From Planktothrix sp. UBA8402 (GTDB lineage: Bacteria > Cyanobacteriota > Cyanobacteriia > Cyanobacteriales > Microcoleaceae): a DNA stretch of 9,801 bases. The stretch is from positions 146 to 9,946 of the forward strand of contig DMPJ01000551.1 in NCBI GenBank assembly GCA_003456035.1, read 5' to 3'. The translations under genes and the position numbers were made by a program. The stretch's first letter is position 1. Each line of letters begins with the position of its first letter. The notes beneath the pieces are model-generated. The model searched no databases, was not told the origin of the DNA, and saw nothing but the letters and a program-made list of their open reading frames with translations. Shown one piece after another: positions 1-7,482 of this stretch.

Positions 1-137
1 AAATCAACTAACAAATATCGGTCTGTTTGCTGATCAAAAACGGTCTGCGATTCAATTTCCCCACCCAAGGGATTCCCGGCTGCATATTCTGATAATAATT
101 CCTGAATAATTTGGCGATATTGGGCTAATTTATCCAT
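1..137 (-). CDS. xisI: XisI-like protein, N-terminal 45 codons (cut by window edge)
   Basis: Reading the minus strand from the ATG at 137 gives 45 residues beginning MDKLAQYRQIIQELLSEYA, followed by a segment with IESQTVFD and then DRYLLVD. This start (MDKL..YR..I..LL..YA, then a Q.IFD..RDRY.L pattern) is what I know from XisI, a cyanobacterial family named for control of excision of the Anabaena fdxN element and now found in many copies in filamentous cyanobacteria without that element. Its molecular role in such genomes is unclear. A strong Shine-Dalgarno (GGAGG at 148-152 on the minus strand, 10 bases from ATG) supports the start. XisI genes usually follow an xisH gene; here the upstream gene is the unrelated 171-residue protein, so this copy appears solitary. 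Only about a third of the protein is visible, so the family call rests on the N-terminus. Confidence 0.72.
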   Translation of the reverse strand, partial: MDKLAQYRQIIQELLSEYAAGNPLGGEIESQTVFDQQTDRYLLVD

Positions 138-183
138 TGTAAAATAACCTCCGCTTGGGGTTAAAATTAGGGAAATTAAAGAG

Positions 184-207
184 AGAGACGCGCCGTGGCA
201 CGTCTCT
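184..207 (-). repeat. Palindromic repeat / hairpin behind the 171-residue gene
   Basis: Outer arms AGAGACG (184-190) and CGTCTCT (201-207) are perfect, and the pairing continues inward as GCC/GGC around a two-base centre with one non-pair. On the minus-strand transcript that position is a U-G wobble, so the stem can reach 11 pairs. It lies 12 bases past the stop of the 171-residue gene and before xisI. The AGAGACG...CGTCTCT pattern resembles a dispersed intergenic palindrome common in cyanobacterial genomes. It could serve as a 3' end stabiliser or weak terminator, but the tract after it (CTCTCTTTAATTTCC) is only moderately T-rich. Confidence 0.55.
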
Positions 208-219
208 ACAAAGGAATAA

Positions 220-735
220 TTAAGCTAGAACAAAATCGACATCGTTACTGCCGCCTGTTTCTCCTTGACCGGAGGTTAATTTTTGACCATTGACTTCTAC
301 CGCAAAGGGTGTACTACCCAAGCCGGGAAGGTTATAATCGGTTTTGGCAGAAGTATATCCGACACTAGCAATCATTTTCCGGCCGGAGTCAGTATATTGG
401 AAGGCCATCATTTGATTTTTGTTGTTTTTATTATCTTCGGCCCAAATCACCATATATTGTTGACCTTGATAATCAAAGACTTTGGGTTCTCGAAGGGGAA
501 CATAACGACCGGGTTCGCCAAAACTGGTATCTAAAAAGGTCTGGACTTCACTGGGTTGAACTACAGCATAACTGACTTGTTCTGGAGAAGCGGCGATCGC
601 ATCTCCTTGACTTTCATCTACAACCTCCTCTTTGCCTCGATTTTTGAAATAATCAACGGCGACTTTAGTTCCAATAGCGCCCGCAGTGGCAATTCCGGCG
701 CCAATTAAAAAGTTACGAAGTCTGTTATCGGCCAT
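220..735 (-). CDS. Hypothetical membrane-anchored protein, 171 aa
   Basis: I do not recognise a named family. The 171-residue product starts MADNRLRNFLIGAGIATAG; residues about 9-23 form a Gly/Ala-rich hydrophobic stretch preceded by two arginines, which fits a single N-terminal membrane anchor or uncleaved signal rather than a classic cleaved peptide. A charged linker follows (about 30-50, KNRGKEEVVDESQGD), then a soluble part with beta-strand-like, aromatic-rich segments (YVPLREPKVFDYQGQQYMVIWAEDN, given here as residues about 78-102) and a Gly/Ser-rich end, GQGETGGSNDVDFVLA. The start is supported by AGGAG (741-745 on the minus strand) five bases from ATG. A sigma70-type promoter lies about 60 bases upstream. 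It carries one HIP1 site (593-600). The gene is separated from xisI by a hairpin, so it may be transcribed alone. Function unknown; the gene itself is well supported by length, start signal and lack of a competing frame. Confidence 0.8.
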   Translation of the reverse strand: MADNRLRNFLIGAGIATAGAIGTKVAVDYFKNRGKEEVVDESQGDAIAASPEQVSYAVVQPSEVQTFLDTSFGEPGRYVPLREPKVFDYQGQQYMVIWAEDNKNNKNQMMAFQYTDSGRKMIASVGYTSAKTDYNLPGLGSTPFAVEVNGQKLTSGQGETGGSNDVDFVLA

Positions 736-798
736 TTTTTCTCCTGATTAAAATTTCATCGACTTTTGTGTTTTGGAATTGATTCCATGAACAGGAGA

Positions 799-827
799 AT
801 TTTAACAAATTTTGCTCAGTCTGTCAT
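799..827 (-). promoter_or_regulatory. Candidate sigma70-type promoter for the 171-residue gene
   Basis: On the minus strand, -35 ATGACA (822-827, five of six to TTGACA) is followed after exactly 17 bases by -10 TAAAAT (799-804, five of six to TATAAT). Transcription would begin near 791, giving a leader of about 55 bases before the ATG at 735. The leader contains a small palindrome, TGGAAT-TG-ATTCCA (774-787), which could be an operator or a leader hairpin. Prediction from sequence only. Confidence 0.5.
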
Positions 828-996
828 TGAACTTTCGGTGGAGAAGGGGAACATCGGTTGAAAAACAGAGTATTTAGAAATATCATGGAATTTTTATTAG
901 CATAAAATCAAAGCGAATTAGCAACCTTGAAATAATTCTTAGGAGCAATCCCATGAATGGAATTAAACTTAAAATTTGAGGTTTCTTCCACCAATT

Positions 997-1023
997 AAAA
1001 AAATCCCAGGTTAGAACTGGATT
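997..1023 (-). terminator. Rho-independent terminator of the 202-residue gene
   Basis: On the minus strand the sequence reads AATCCAG (1017-1023), a seven-base loop, then CTGGGATT with one bulged G (1002-1009), running straight into a T run read from the seven A residues at 997-1003. It sits about 30 bases past the stop codon at 1053. Stem, short loop and T tract are all those of an intrinsic terminator. Confidence 0.7.
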
Positions 1024-1052
1024 GAAATAACGAAGAAAGATGATCGAGGGAA

Positions 1053-1661
1053 TCAGGAATAATAAATATTAAAAATCTCCTCCAGAATTAAGCGATCGCC
1101 GATGGAGAGATTCTGGCATAATTCTAGTTCAGCATTTTTCGTGAGTTCAAGTTTTAAAGGTTCTGCAAACCAAAAATCTTGATTGAAAATAAACCCCTGA
1201 GATTGGAGTTTACAACAAACCCATTGTACCGCATAATCTCTAACATCTAACTCCGGCATCAAATAAGCAGAATTACGCAAAATCCAACGACAAGCTTCGC
1301 GATCAATTTCTGCAAGTTGATAAATCGCCTTTGTTAAAACTAATTCAATCAAACGAGGATTCGGTAAAACCGTTAAAAAATCTTTCAAGGCTTGGATATA
1401 TTCACGGTGTTGAGCTTGTAGAACATCAACGGCTAATTCCACATAGGACTCATCGCTGTGATTCTGATCTTCCCGTCCTTGAGCAATCGAGTTAACCACA
1501 TTTTCCTGTCCTAAATTACTAACATTACAAAAAGTTTGATTTAACGATGAACAGGTCGAATACATGACAACGGGGTACTTACTTTTGAAAGGTTTGGGGG
1601 AAGGATCAATTGGAGCCGGGGTATTGTTAAGCTGGTTTAGACTTTTAGATTTTAAATACAT
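1053..1661 (-). CDS. Hypothetical protein, 202 aa
   Basis: No family recognised. The first ~75 residues look disordered and polar (SKSLNQLNNTPAPIDPSPKP, later GREDQNHSDES). From about residue 72 to the end the protein is probably alpha-helical and soluble: YVELAVDVLQAQHREYIQAL, then LIELVLTKAIYQLAEIDREA, then an acidic C-terminal part around NLSIGDRLILEEIFNIYYS. Six cysteines are scattered and do not form an obvious metal motif. There is no membrane segment. The ATG at 1661 is the first possible one after an in-frame stop, but its Shine-Dalgarno (GAGG, 14 bases away) is poorly spaced; the next Met (residue 33, 1565) has no ribosome site at all. The N-terminal third may therefore be over- or under-called. 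The gene follows the kinase/regulator operon by about 120 bases on the same strand and has its own terminator. One HIP1 site lies in its 3' part (1092-1099). Function unknown. Confidence 0.68.
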   Translation of the reverse strand: MYLKSKSLNQLNNTPAPIDPSPKPFKSKYPVVMYSTCSSLNQTFCNVSNLGQENVVNSIAQGREDQNHSDESYVELAVDVLQAQHREYIQALKDFLTVLPNPRLIELVLTKAIYQLAEIDREACRWILRNSAYLMPELDVRDYAVQWVCCKLQSQGFIFNQDFWFAEPLKLELTKNAELELCQNLSIGDRLILEEIFNIYYS

Positions 1662-1686
1662 AGCATAAAGTTCAACCTCAAAAATG

Positions 1687-1715
1687 GCTATAGTCTATAA
1701 TCAGACTGTACACAA
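1687..1715 (-). promoter_or_regulatory. Weak candidate promoter with palindrome upstream of the 202-residue gene
   Basis: On the minus strand TTGTGT (1710-1715) is followed after 17 bases by TATAGC (1687-1692). The matches to consensus are only three and four of six. The spacer contains an inverted repeat, AGTCT (1692-1696) and AGACT (1703-1707) around six bases, which could be an operator. No terminator is seen between the response regulator and this point, so read-through from the operon is equally possible. Confidence 0.25.
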
Positions 1716-1779
1716 TAAATGTGAAGATTTTGTGAGGAATTGAAACTTTCAGGTTAATTTTGTGTTGATTTGTTAAAGT

Positions 1780-2160
1780 TCACTCCGTCCATTTTAGGAG
1801 ATTGCGAATTTGAGCGACTAAATCCATCGCTTCAAAGGGTTTAGTAATTACCCCCGTTACTCCTAGCTGAATAAATTGCTGTTTTTCACTAATTTTAGCT
1901 TTAGCAGTTAACAAAATCGTGGGAATATTCTGGGTTAGCGGATTTGCTTGTAAATGCTTAAAAGTAGTTGGCCCATCCATATCGGGCATCATCACATCTA
2001 ACAAAATTGCATCGGGTTTTTCGGCGGTGGCGAGCACTATTCCTTCGCTACCACAGCAAGCGGTAATCACTTCCCAACCCGCCGCTACTTCTAGGCAGAT
2101 TTGGATAATTTCCCGGACGCTATCATCATCATCAATGATTAAAATTCGTTTTGTGGTCAT
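1780..2160 (-). CDS. Single-domain (receiver-only) response regulator, 126 aa
   Basis: This CheY-like protein is one receiver domain and nothing else. From MTTKRILIIDDDDSVREI, the acidic metal-binding pair lies at about D10-D12, the phospho-acceptor is D55 in LLDVMMPDMDG, the switch threonine is T85 in ILLTA, and the invariant lysine is K107 in KPF. All catalytic positions are present, so it should be phosphorylated. There is no DNA-binding or enzymatic output domain after it, so it must act by binding a partner or as a phosphorelay intermediate. An upstream in-frame Met (2208) would add 16 residues lying inside the kinase gene; I chose the ATG at 2160 because it has GAGG seven bases upstream and gives the normal receiver N-terminus. 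Its ATG overlaps the kinase stop as ATGA (2157-2160), which implies translational coupling and makes the kinase its likely cognate partner. Confidence 0.93.
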   Translation of the reverse strand: MTTKRILIIDDDDSVREIIQICLEVAAGWEVITACCGSEGIVLATAEKPDAILLDVMMPDMDGPTTFKHLQANPLTQNIPTILLTAKAKISEKQQFIQLGVTGVITKPFEAMDLVAQIRNLLKWTE

Positions 2161-5100
2161 GGTAAAACCTCTGCTGGTATGTCTATCGGGAGGGTGAAGT
2201 AAAAACAACTTCCCTCGTCTAATTTACTCTCTAACCAGATGCGCCCACCGTGTTGTTCCACAATAGAGCGACAAATTGCTAATCCTAACCCAGTTCCGCC
2301 TTTTTTGCGAGAGTCGGAGGCATCGACTTGATGAAATCTCTCGAAAATTTGTTCAATTTTATCACGAGGAATTCCCCGACCTTGATCTCGAACTTTAAAT
2401 AAAATTGCTCGATTTTCGACAATATTTTCAGCAATTTCCTCTACACTTAACCAAATTGTATTCCCGGACTCGGAAAATTTGATCGCGTTACTTAATAAAT
2501 TAGTCAGCACTTGTAATACCCGATCAGAATCGGCATAAAAGTTCAGACTTTGACTACAAACTTCTAAATTAATTCCGGTTCGATTAGCCATGACTTGAAT
2601 TTGTTCGGTTGCTCGCAATAGTAAATCAGCCGAATTAATAACTTGTTTGCTCAGGCAAATTTTTCCTGATTCCAAACGTTCTAATTCTAAAATATCGTTG
2701 ACCAATCGGACTAAACGTTCTGCACTTTCCGCCGCAATTTTCATAACGTGTATTCCTCGTTCTGAGGCGGGGTTAAGTAACCCGGTGGATAATAAATTTA
2801 ACCCGCCATGAATTGAGGTTAAGGGGGTTCTTAATTCGTGGCTAACAACGGAAATAAATTCATCTTTCATCCGTTCAATGGCATCTCTTTCGGTAATATC
2901 TTCCCCAATACTCATCATTCCGATCGCCTCTCCTTGTAAATTTTTTAATAGAGTATTATTCCAAGCAATAATTCTTTCTTCCCCCGATTTTGTAATAATC
3001 AACTGTTGATTATAAGGTTTGAAATCATGGTCTAATATTTCCGAAAAAGTTGGGGAATTAATTTTTTGAGCCAAATGGGGTTGAAAATTATCTAACCAAT
3101 TTTTACCTAAAACTTCCGTTTTGGTATATCGCGTAACTTCCAATAAAAAGGGATTGACATATTCAACTTTACCCTGACGATCTAATCCCACAACTAATAA
3201 CCGAACGTTTTCTAATAAACTTCGCCACCGTCTTTCAGTTTCACGCAAATTGGCTTGATTTTGTTTCTGTTCGGTAATATCTTGCATGACCACCATTCCC
3301 GCTAAAACTTCTTCCTGTTGGTTGCGAACTGGTAAGGCTTGATGATAATAAATTCGCCCATCATATTCGACTTCAGAAATTGTTATTTCTCCGGCTAAAG
3401 CAGAGCGATATAAAGGTTCAACAATCTCCAATAATGGTGCAGGTAAAACTTGCCAAATCGTTTTTCCTTCTAACATATTTCGAGATAATCCCTTAGCAAC
3501 TAATCCCATGCCATCGGCAATGGTATAACGAAAATCAAGATCAAATAAAAATACCGCTCCATCGGGGAAATTTTCAACTAAAGTTCGATATTGTTCTTCG
3601 CTTTTTCTTAGTTTAAATTCCGTGCGATGTCGCTGCATTAATTGAAATTGTAATTGCTCATTAGCGGTTTCTAATTCAGCTGTCCGTTGAATTACTCGCA
3701 GTTCTAATTCTTGATTATTTTGCTGCAATAATTGCTCCGTTTGTTTACGATGGGTAATATCTTTAGCAATTCCCCCGCGACGATCTAATTGTCCGGTTTC
3801 GTTCAGAATCGGAAACCCTCGATCCCAAATCCACCGCCAAGATCCATCGGGGAGCAAGATGCGATATTCTAAATCAAATCCTTTACCATCGGGGCTTTGT
3901 AAGGCGAGTAAAACCAGATTTTGATCCTGTGGGTGAATGGTATCAATAAAGGTTTGGAAATTTTCATATAAGGCGCTAGAGTTTCGATTCCAAATTTTTT
4001 GATATGCTGTACTGACATAGATAAACTGATTTCCTGGGGCATTAGTAATCCAAAAAACATCATCAATATTATCAGCTAATTGGCGGAATTTTTTCTCGGC
4101 TTCTACATGGGAAGCTCGCATTCTAAGAGCCTTAATTCCATAGAGAATATCATTGACTAATTCTTTGAGTAATTTCACTTCAGCTTGATCAAAGGCGTTG
4201 GATCGAGTTGAATATAAATTCAGCACACCAAAGGGAATTGGAGTTGATTCTGAAATAACTTCCGTAAATTCTGCGGTTAAATGTTGCTGTTGATTTTCTG
4301 GAGCGATGATTAAAGGGAAGGAAATAGAGGATGTATAACCACGTTTTTGAGCTTGTTTTTTCCAGGGAGCATAATCGGAATTATGATCAAAGTTTTGAAA
4401 CACACAGGTTTCCCCTGTTCTTACCGCAGTTCCAGACGGCCCCCGCCCCGATTCGCTATCATCCCAAGTAATGACTAAATTATCTAAATAACCCGCTTCA
4501 AATCCGGCTTTAGCCACAGGAATAATCCGTTTTTCTGGAGTCTGTTCAGGATAACCCACCCAAGCAAAATGATAGTCGCCAACATCAATTAAAATCTGAC
4601 AAATATCATTGAGTAATTCTATTTCTGTGGTGGCTCTAACTAAGGCTTGATTACACTCACTAATTGTTTTTAAGGCTCGATTAACTCGGTGTAATTCTTG
4701 TTCCGCGCGTTTGCGATCGCTAATATCGGTATATGATCCCACCATTCGGACTAAATTTTCGCTATGATCCCATAAAGCTTGACCTCGATCTAAAATCCAT
4801 TTATAACTGCCATTTTTACATTGAACCCGATGCTCACTAATATAAAAAGGTTTTTTTTGATCTAAATGTTCTCGAATTGCCCTGATTACCCCAGGTAAAT
4901 CATCATGATGTACTCGTTGTTTCCATTGGGTTAAATGGTCACATATTTCCTGTTCCTGATAACCTAACATTTCTTTCCATCGTGGCGAGAAAAATACTTC
5001 CTGGGTTTGAATATTCCAATCCCAAATTCCATCGTTATTTCCCCTTAAAGCTAGTTGCCATCTTTCTTCACTTTTTCTCAGGGCTTCTTCGGTTTGTTTT

Positions 5101-7349
5101 CGTTTCTCAATATCTTCTAAAGCTAATAAAATATAGTGGTTTTCTTGCCATAATTGATTCAGAGTAGAAATAAAAATTTGTACCCAATTTAGTTGACCGT
5201 CGCGGCGAATATACTGTTTTTCTATAGAAAATGTTTCGAGTAAATTTTGCTCTTGGATTTGTTCTAACCAATCCTGTCCTCTTAAATCTTGACAATCAAT
5301 AAAATCATGAAAAGTTCGACCGATTAATTCTTTCTCGGAATATCCTGTAATATCACAATAGCGTTGATTTACTCGCAGTAGTTCTCCCGATAGATTAACT
5401 ACAGCAAATCCGACAGCCGCTTGTTCAAAAATAGTTCTAAATCGTTCTTCACTTGTTACTAATGCTTGTTCTGCTTGTTTGCGATCGCTAACATTTTGAG
5501 CTAGGGATAATAAGGAAACTAAACTACCATCTTCATCCCTAACAACGGAGTTATACCACTCACAATCAATAATTTTACCATCTTTAGTTCGATTTTGAGC
5601 TTCAATAATTTGGTGAGTTTCTGTTCCGTCAATTAGCTGAATAATTTGTTTAGTAACTTTTAATATATCCGTGGCAAAAATTCCTTGAAAGTCTGACCAT
5701 TGTTGACCTAATATTTCGGCAGATTTCCAGCCAAATATCCTTTCAGCTTGGGGCGACCAGCGTTTAATTTTCAGTTGTTGATCCCATTCAATTACTGCTA
5801 AGGGGGAATTATCAAAATGACAGGATAAATATTTATGAGCTTGTTTTAATTCTGTAATTAATTGTGCTTGTTTTAAGGCAATTCCAACTTGATCAGCCAA
5901 CTGTTTTAAGAAGTTAATTTCCTGGGTTGTCCATTGTCGAGTTTTTGCACATTGATGCACCATAATAAATCCCCAAAATTTCGGTTGTTGGGTGCTATAA
6001 TTATTAGGTATTTCTGGATTTTCTTTTGCCTCTATGGTTGGATAAATGTCTTCTTTTCCTAACCAAATGGGAACAATTAAACTAGCTTTAACTTGGAAAT
6101 ATTCCATTAATTGTAAATAGCTATGATCTAAATTAATCTGATCTATATCGCCAAAACTGATCACCTGATCTGGTATGGAAAAATTAGAGAGATGCTGGTT
6201 CCATTCCGGGATATAAATTTTCTGGGATAATAGAGATGACCATTGGGGTAAAACTGCTTCTTGAACGACATTCCCCCCCATTTTAGGAGACAATTTTAGC
6301 ATGATTACTCGATCAACATTTAAAACTTTTTGCACTTCATCAACTGTTGTTTTTAAGATTAAATCGAGTTGTAAAGATTGCCTAACTTTTAAGGTAATTT
6401 CTGTTAATAATTGTAAAAATTGATTGTGTTGTTGAAGTTCAGATAAAGCCTGTTTCTGTTTGGTAATATCTCGTGTAGTTGCTAATAAAGTTTTGATTTC
6501 CCCCTGATCTTGAATTTCAGGAACCATTAAAGTTTGAAATGAGCGCCATCCCTCGGCTGTTTCCAATTGAAATTCAAATTGTTGGGGCTTTCTGGTAGAT
6601 AATAATTGTTTAGAGTTCCAATCCCACTGTTGGCAAATTGAGCTAGGAAAACCTAATTCTTCATGGGTTTTTCCGATTAACTGTTGTCGGGGTATTCCTA
6701 CGATCAAAGAGAATTGACGATTGGCGTAAACATAGCGCAATTTTTCATCCAGTCTGACAATGCAATCCCCGGCATTATCCATTAATGTTTCTAACTCTTT
6801 TTTTCTAGTTTTAAGTTGAATTTCAATCTGTTGTCGTTCTTCAATTTGCTTTTTTAAACATTCATTGGCCGTTTGTAATTCTTGGTTTGGGGCTGGTAAC
6901 TCCGGTTTTTGAGATGGATTGTGCAGAACATTTTGCCCCCTCTGACATTGGCTAATATCCTTGCTCACAGCCATTACTGCCGTTGTTGATAAGGGATAAA
7001 TTTCTGTTAACAAATAATGGTCTTTTTGATTATAATTATATTGATAAATAATTTGACGGGAGGTTTGACTGGCTAAAACCTCTTGAATAATTGAGCTAGA
7101 TTCAGAAGACTGATCCTGTTTTTGTAGCTGCTCCAAAATAAACTCAATCCAGTTGAATTGAGAATTCAACTCAGACAGGACTTGAGTGGGTAAAACGTTG
7201 ATTTTTTGCTGTTCACAATCCACAATCAAAATTAAATCATTAATCACGCCCAAAAGTTTATTGATCTGCCATCTTGTATCCCAGGTTGATGGATAGATCA
7301 CCTCGTATATGGGATGGGGCCGGGGAGGAAAGACGTCTGAAACATCCAT
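2157..7349 (-). CDS. Large soluble multi-PAS/GAF sensor histidine kinase, 1730 aa
   Basis: This cytoplasmic sensor kinase has no hydrophobic segment long enough to cross a membrane. Approximate order: degenerate PAS-like region 30-133; coiled coil 150-190; PAS 185-298; GAF 305-500; PAS 503-625; PAS 630-755; PAS 758-882; GAF 885-1078; PAS 1083-1205; coiled coil 1205-1250; PAS 1250-1365; PAS 1368-1490; HisKA 1494-1562; HATPase 1605-1722. Most PAS units end in a DI(S/T)..K linker (DITKQKQ, NVSDRKQ, DIEKRKQ, DISDRKR, DITHRKQ, DITEQKQ, DITERDA), which sets the boundaries. The phospho-accepting His is H1504 in SHELRTPL. The N box (N1617/N1621), G1 DQGRGI (1655-1660), F box IFERFHQVD and G2 GGTGLGLAI (1684-1692) are intact, so it should be an active kinase. 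The first GAF resembles cyanobacteriochrome GAFs (DRV at 346, HQC...RQW at 465) but has Ser410 where the bilin Cys would be. The ATG at 7349 follows an in-frame TAA closely and has no Shine-Dalgarno. Ligands unknown. Confidence 0.95.
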   Translation of the reverse strand: MDVSDVFPPRPHPIYEVIYPSTWDTRWQINKLLGVINDLILIVDCEQQKINVLPTQVLSELNSQFNWIEFILEQLQKQDQSSESSSIIQEVLASQTSRQIIYQYNYNQKDHYLLTEIYPLSTTAVMAVSKDISQCQRGQNVLHNPSQKPELPAPNQELQTANECLKKQIEERQQIEIQLKTRKKELETLMDNAGDCIVRLDEKLRYVYANRQFSLIVGIPRQQLIGKTHEELGFPSSICQQWDWNSKQLLSTRKPQQFEFQLETAEGWRSFQTLMVPEIQDQGEIKTLLATTRDITKQKQALSELQQHNQFLQLLTEITLKVRQSLQLDLILKTTVDEVQKVLNVDRVIMLKLSPKMGGNVVQEAVLPQWSSLLSQKIYIPEWNQHLSNFSIPDQVISFGDIDQINLDHSYLQLMEYFQVKASLIVPIWLGKEDIYPTIEAKENPEIPNNYSTQQPKFWGFIMVHQCAKTRQWTTQEINFLKQLADQVGIALKQAQLITELKQAHKYLSCHFDNSPLAVIEWDQQLKIKRWSPQAERIFGWKSAEILGQQWSDFQGIFATDILKVTKQIIQLIDGTETHQIIEAQNRTKDGKIIDCEWYNSVVRDEDGSLVSLLSLAQNVSDRKQAEQALVTSEERFRTIFEQAAVGFAVVNLSGELLRVNQRYCDITGYSEKELIGRTFHDFIDCQDLRGQDWLEQIQEQNLLETFSIEKQYIRRDGQLNWVQIFISTLNQLWQENHYILLALEDIEKRKQTEEALRKSEERWQLALRGNNDGIWDWNIQTQEVFFSPRWKEMLGYQEQEICDHLTQWKQRVHHDDLPGVIRAIREHLDQKKPFYISEHRVQCKNGSYKWILDRGQALWDHSENLVRMVGSYTDISDRKRAEQELHRVNRALKTISECNQALVRATTEIELLNDICQILIDVGDYHFAWVGYPEQTPEKRIIPVAKAGFEAGYLDNLVITWDDSESGRGPSGTAVRTGETCVFQNFDHNSDYAPWKKQAQKRGYTSSISFPLIIAPENQQQHLTAEFTEVISESTPIPFGVLNLYSTRSNAFDQAEVKLLKELVNDILYGIKALRMRASHVEAEKKFRQLADNIDDVFWITNAPGNQFIYVSTAYQKIWNRNSSALYENFQTFIDTIHPQDQNLVLLALQSPDGKGFDLEYRILLPDGSWRWIWDRGFPILNETGQLDRRGGIAKDITHRKQTEQLLQQNNQELELRVIQRTAELETANEQLQFQLMQRHRTEFKLRKSEEQYRTLVENFPDGAVFLFDLDFRYTIADGMGLVAKGLSRNMLEGKTIWQVLPAPLLEIVEPLYRSALAGEITISEVEYDGRIYYHQALPVRNQQEEVLAGMVVMQDITEQKQNQANLRETERRWRSLLENVRLLVVGLDRQGKVEYVNPFLLEVTRYTKTEVLGKNWLDNFQPHLAQKINSPTFSEILDHDFKPYNQQLIITKSGEERIIAWNNTLLKNLQGEAIGMMSIGEDITERDAIERMKDEFISVVSHELRTPLTSIHGGLNLLSTGLLNPASERGIHVMKIAAESAERLVRLVNDILELERLESGKICLSKQVINSADLLLRATEQIQVMANRTGINLEVCSQSLNFYADSDRVLQVLTNLLSNAIKFSESGNTIWLSVEEIAENIVENRAILFKVRDQGRGIPRDKIEQIFERFHQVDASDSRKKGGTGLGLAICRSIVEQHGGRIWLESKLDEGSCFYFTLPIDIPAEVLP

Positions 7350-7377
7350 AGGTAAAAATTAAATTAATATTAAGTTT

Positions 7378-7409
7378 TACAGTTTCTTTATTAATTGATT
7401 CTACAGTTT
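7378..7409. repeat. Direct repeat TACAGTTT in the divergent promoter region
   Basis: TACAGTTT occurs at 7378-7385 and again at 7402-7409, a spacing of 24 bases. Both copies lie in the 133-base region between the kinase start and the divergent 140-residue gene, where control sites for both would be expected. It may be a regulator site pair; with eight bases in AT-rich DNA, chance is not excluded. Confidence 0.35.
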
Positions 7410-7422
7410 GACCTGATATTAA
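7395..7422 (+). promoter_or_regulatory. Weak candidate promoter for the 140-residue gene
   Basis: TTGATT (7395-7400) and TATTAA (7417-7422) are 16 bases apart, each four of six to consensus. Transcription would begin near 7429, about 54 bases before the GTG start. It overlaps the second TACAGTTT copy, so binding there could affect it. No comparably good promoter was found for the kinase on the other strand. Confidence 0.28.
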
Positions 7423-7482
7423 TTGTATCTGATTTCAAGGCGATCGCTAATTAAATTTTTAGTTAATAAGGGGAGTAGTTTC

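Larger units (their letters stand above)
736..1052. other. 317-base intergenic region
   Basis: This stretch lies between the stop of the 202-residue gene and the start of the 171-residue gene, both on the minus strand. It holds the promoter of the downstream gene (799-827), a leader palindrome (774-787) and the intrinsic terminator of the upstream gene (997-1023). The part from about 830 to 996 shows no gene: a plus-strand ATG at 953 with a nearby AGGAG gives only eight codons before TGA. I see no RNA gene or repeat in it. Confidence 0.6.

Noticed and set aside
283..534. Plus-strand open frame of 83 codons
   Set aside because: It lies wholly inside the 171-residue gene on the opposite strand, has no ribosome site and its product resembles no protein.
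953..979. Eight-codon plus-strand reading frame with AGGAG upstream
   Set aside because: Too short, no further support; likely chance in AT-rich DNA.
1762..1788. Possible terminator after the response regulator
   Set aside because: Only a weak AACTTT/AAAGTT pairing with a loop of about 25 bases and no T run.
1919..2197. Plus-strand open frame of 92 codons
   Set aside because: Antisense to the response regulator, whose catalytic residues are all intact; a shadow frame.
2161..2208. Longer form of the response regulator starting at 2208
   Set aside because: It adds 16 residues ahead of the normal receiver N-terminus and overlaps the kinase end; the ATG at 2160 has a good ribosome site.
3869..4066. 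Minus-strand open frame of 65 codons
   Set aside because: Same-strand alternative frame within a PAS-coding part of the kinase; no start signal.
4982..5295. Two small open frames (plus 4982-5167, minus 5107-5295)
   Set aside because: Both lie within kinase PAS coding sequence and have low-complexity products without start signals.
7423..7482. TTG-initiated longer form of the 140-residue protein
   Set aside because: No Shine-Dalgarno; the region contains HIP1 and promoter-like DNA, while GTG at 7483 has GGGGAG at seven bases.
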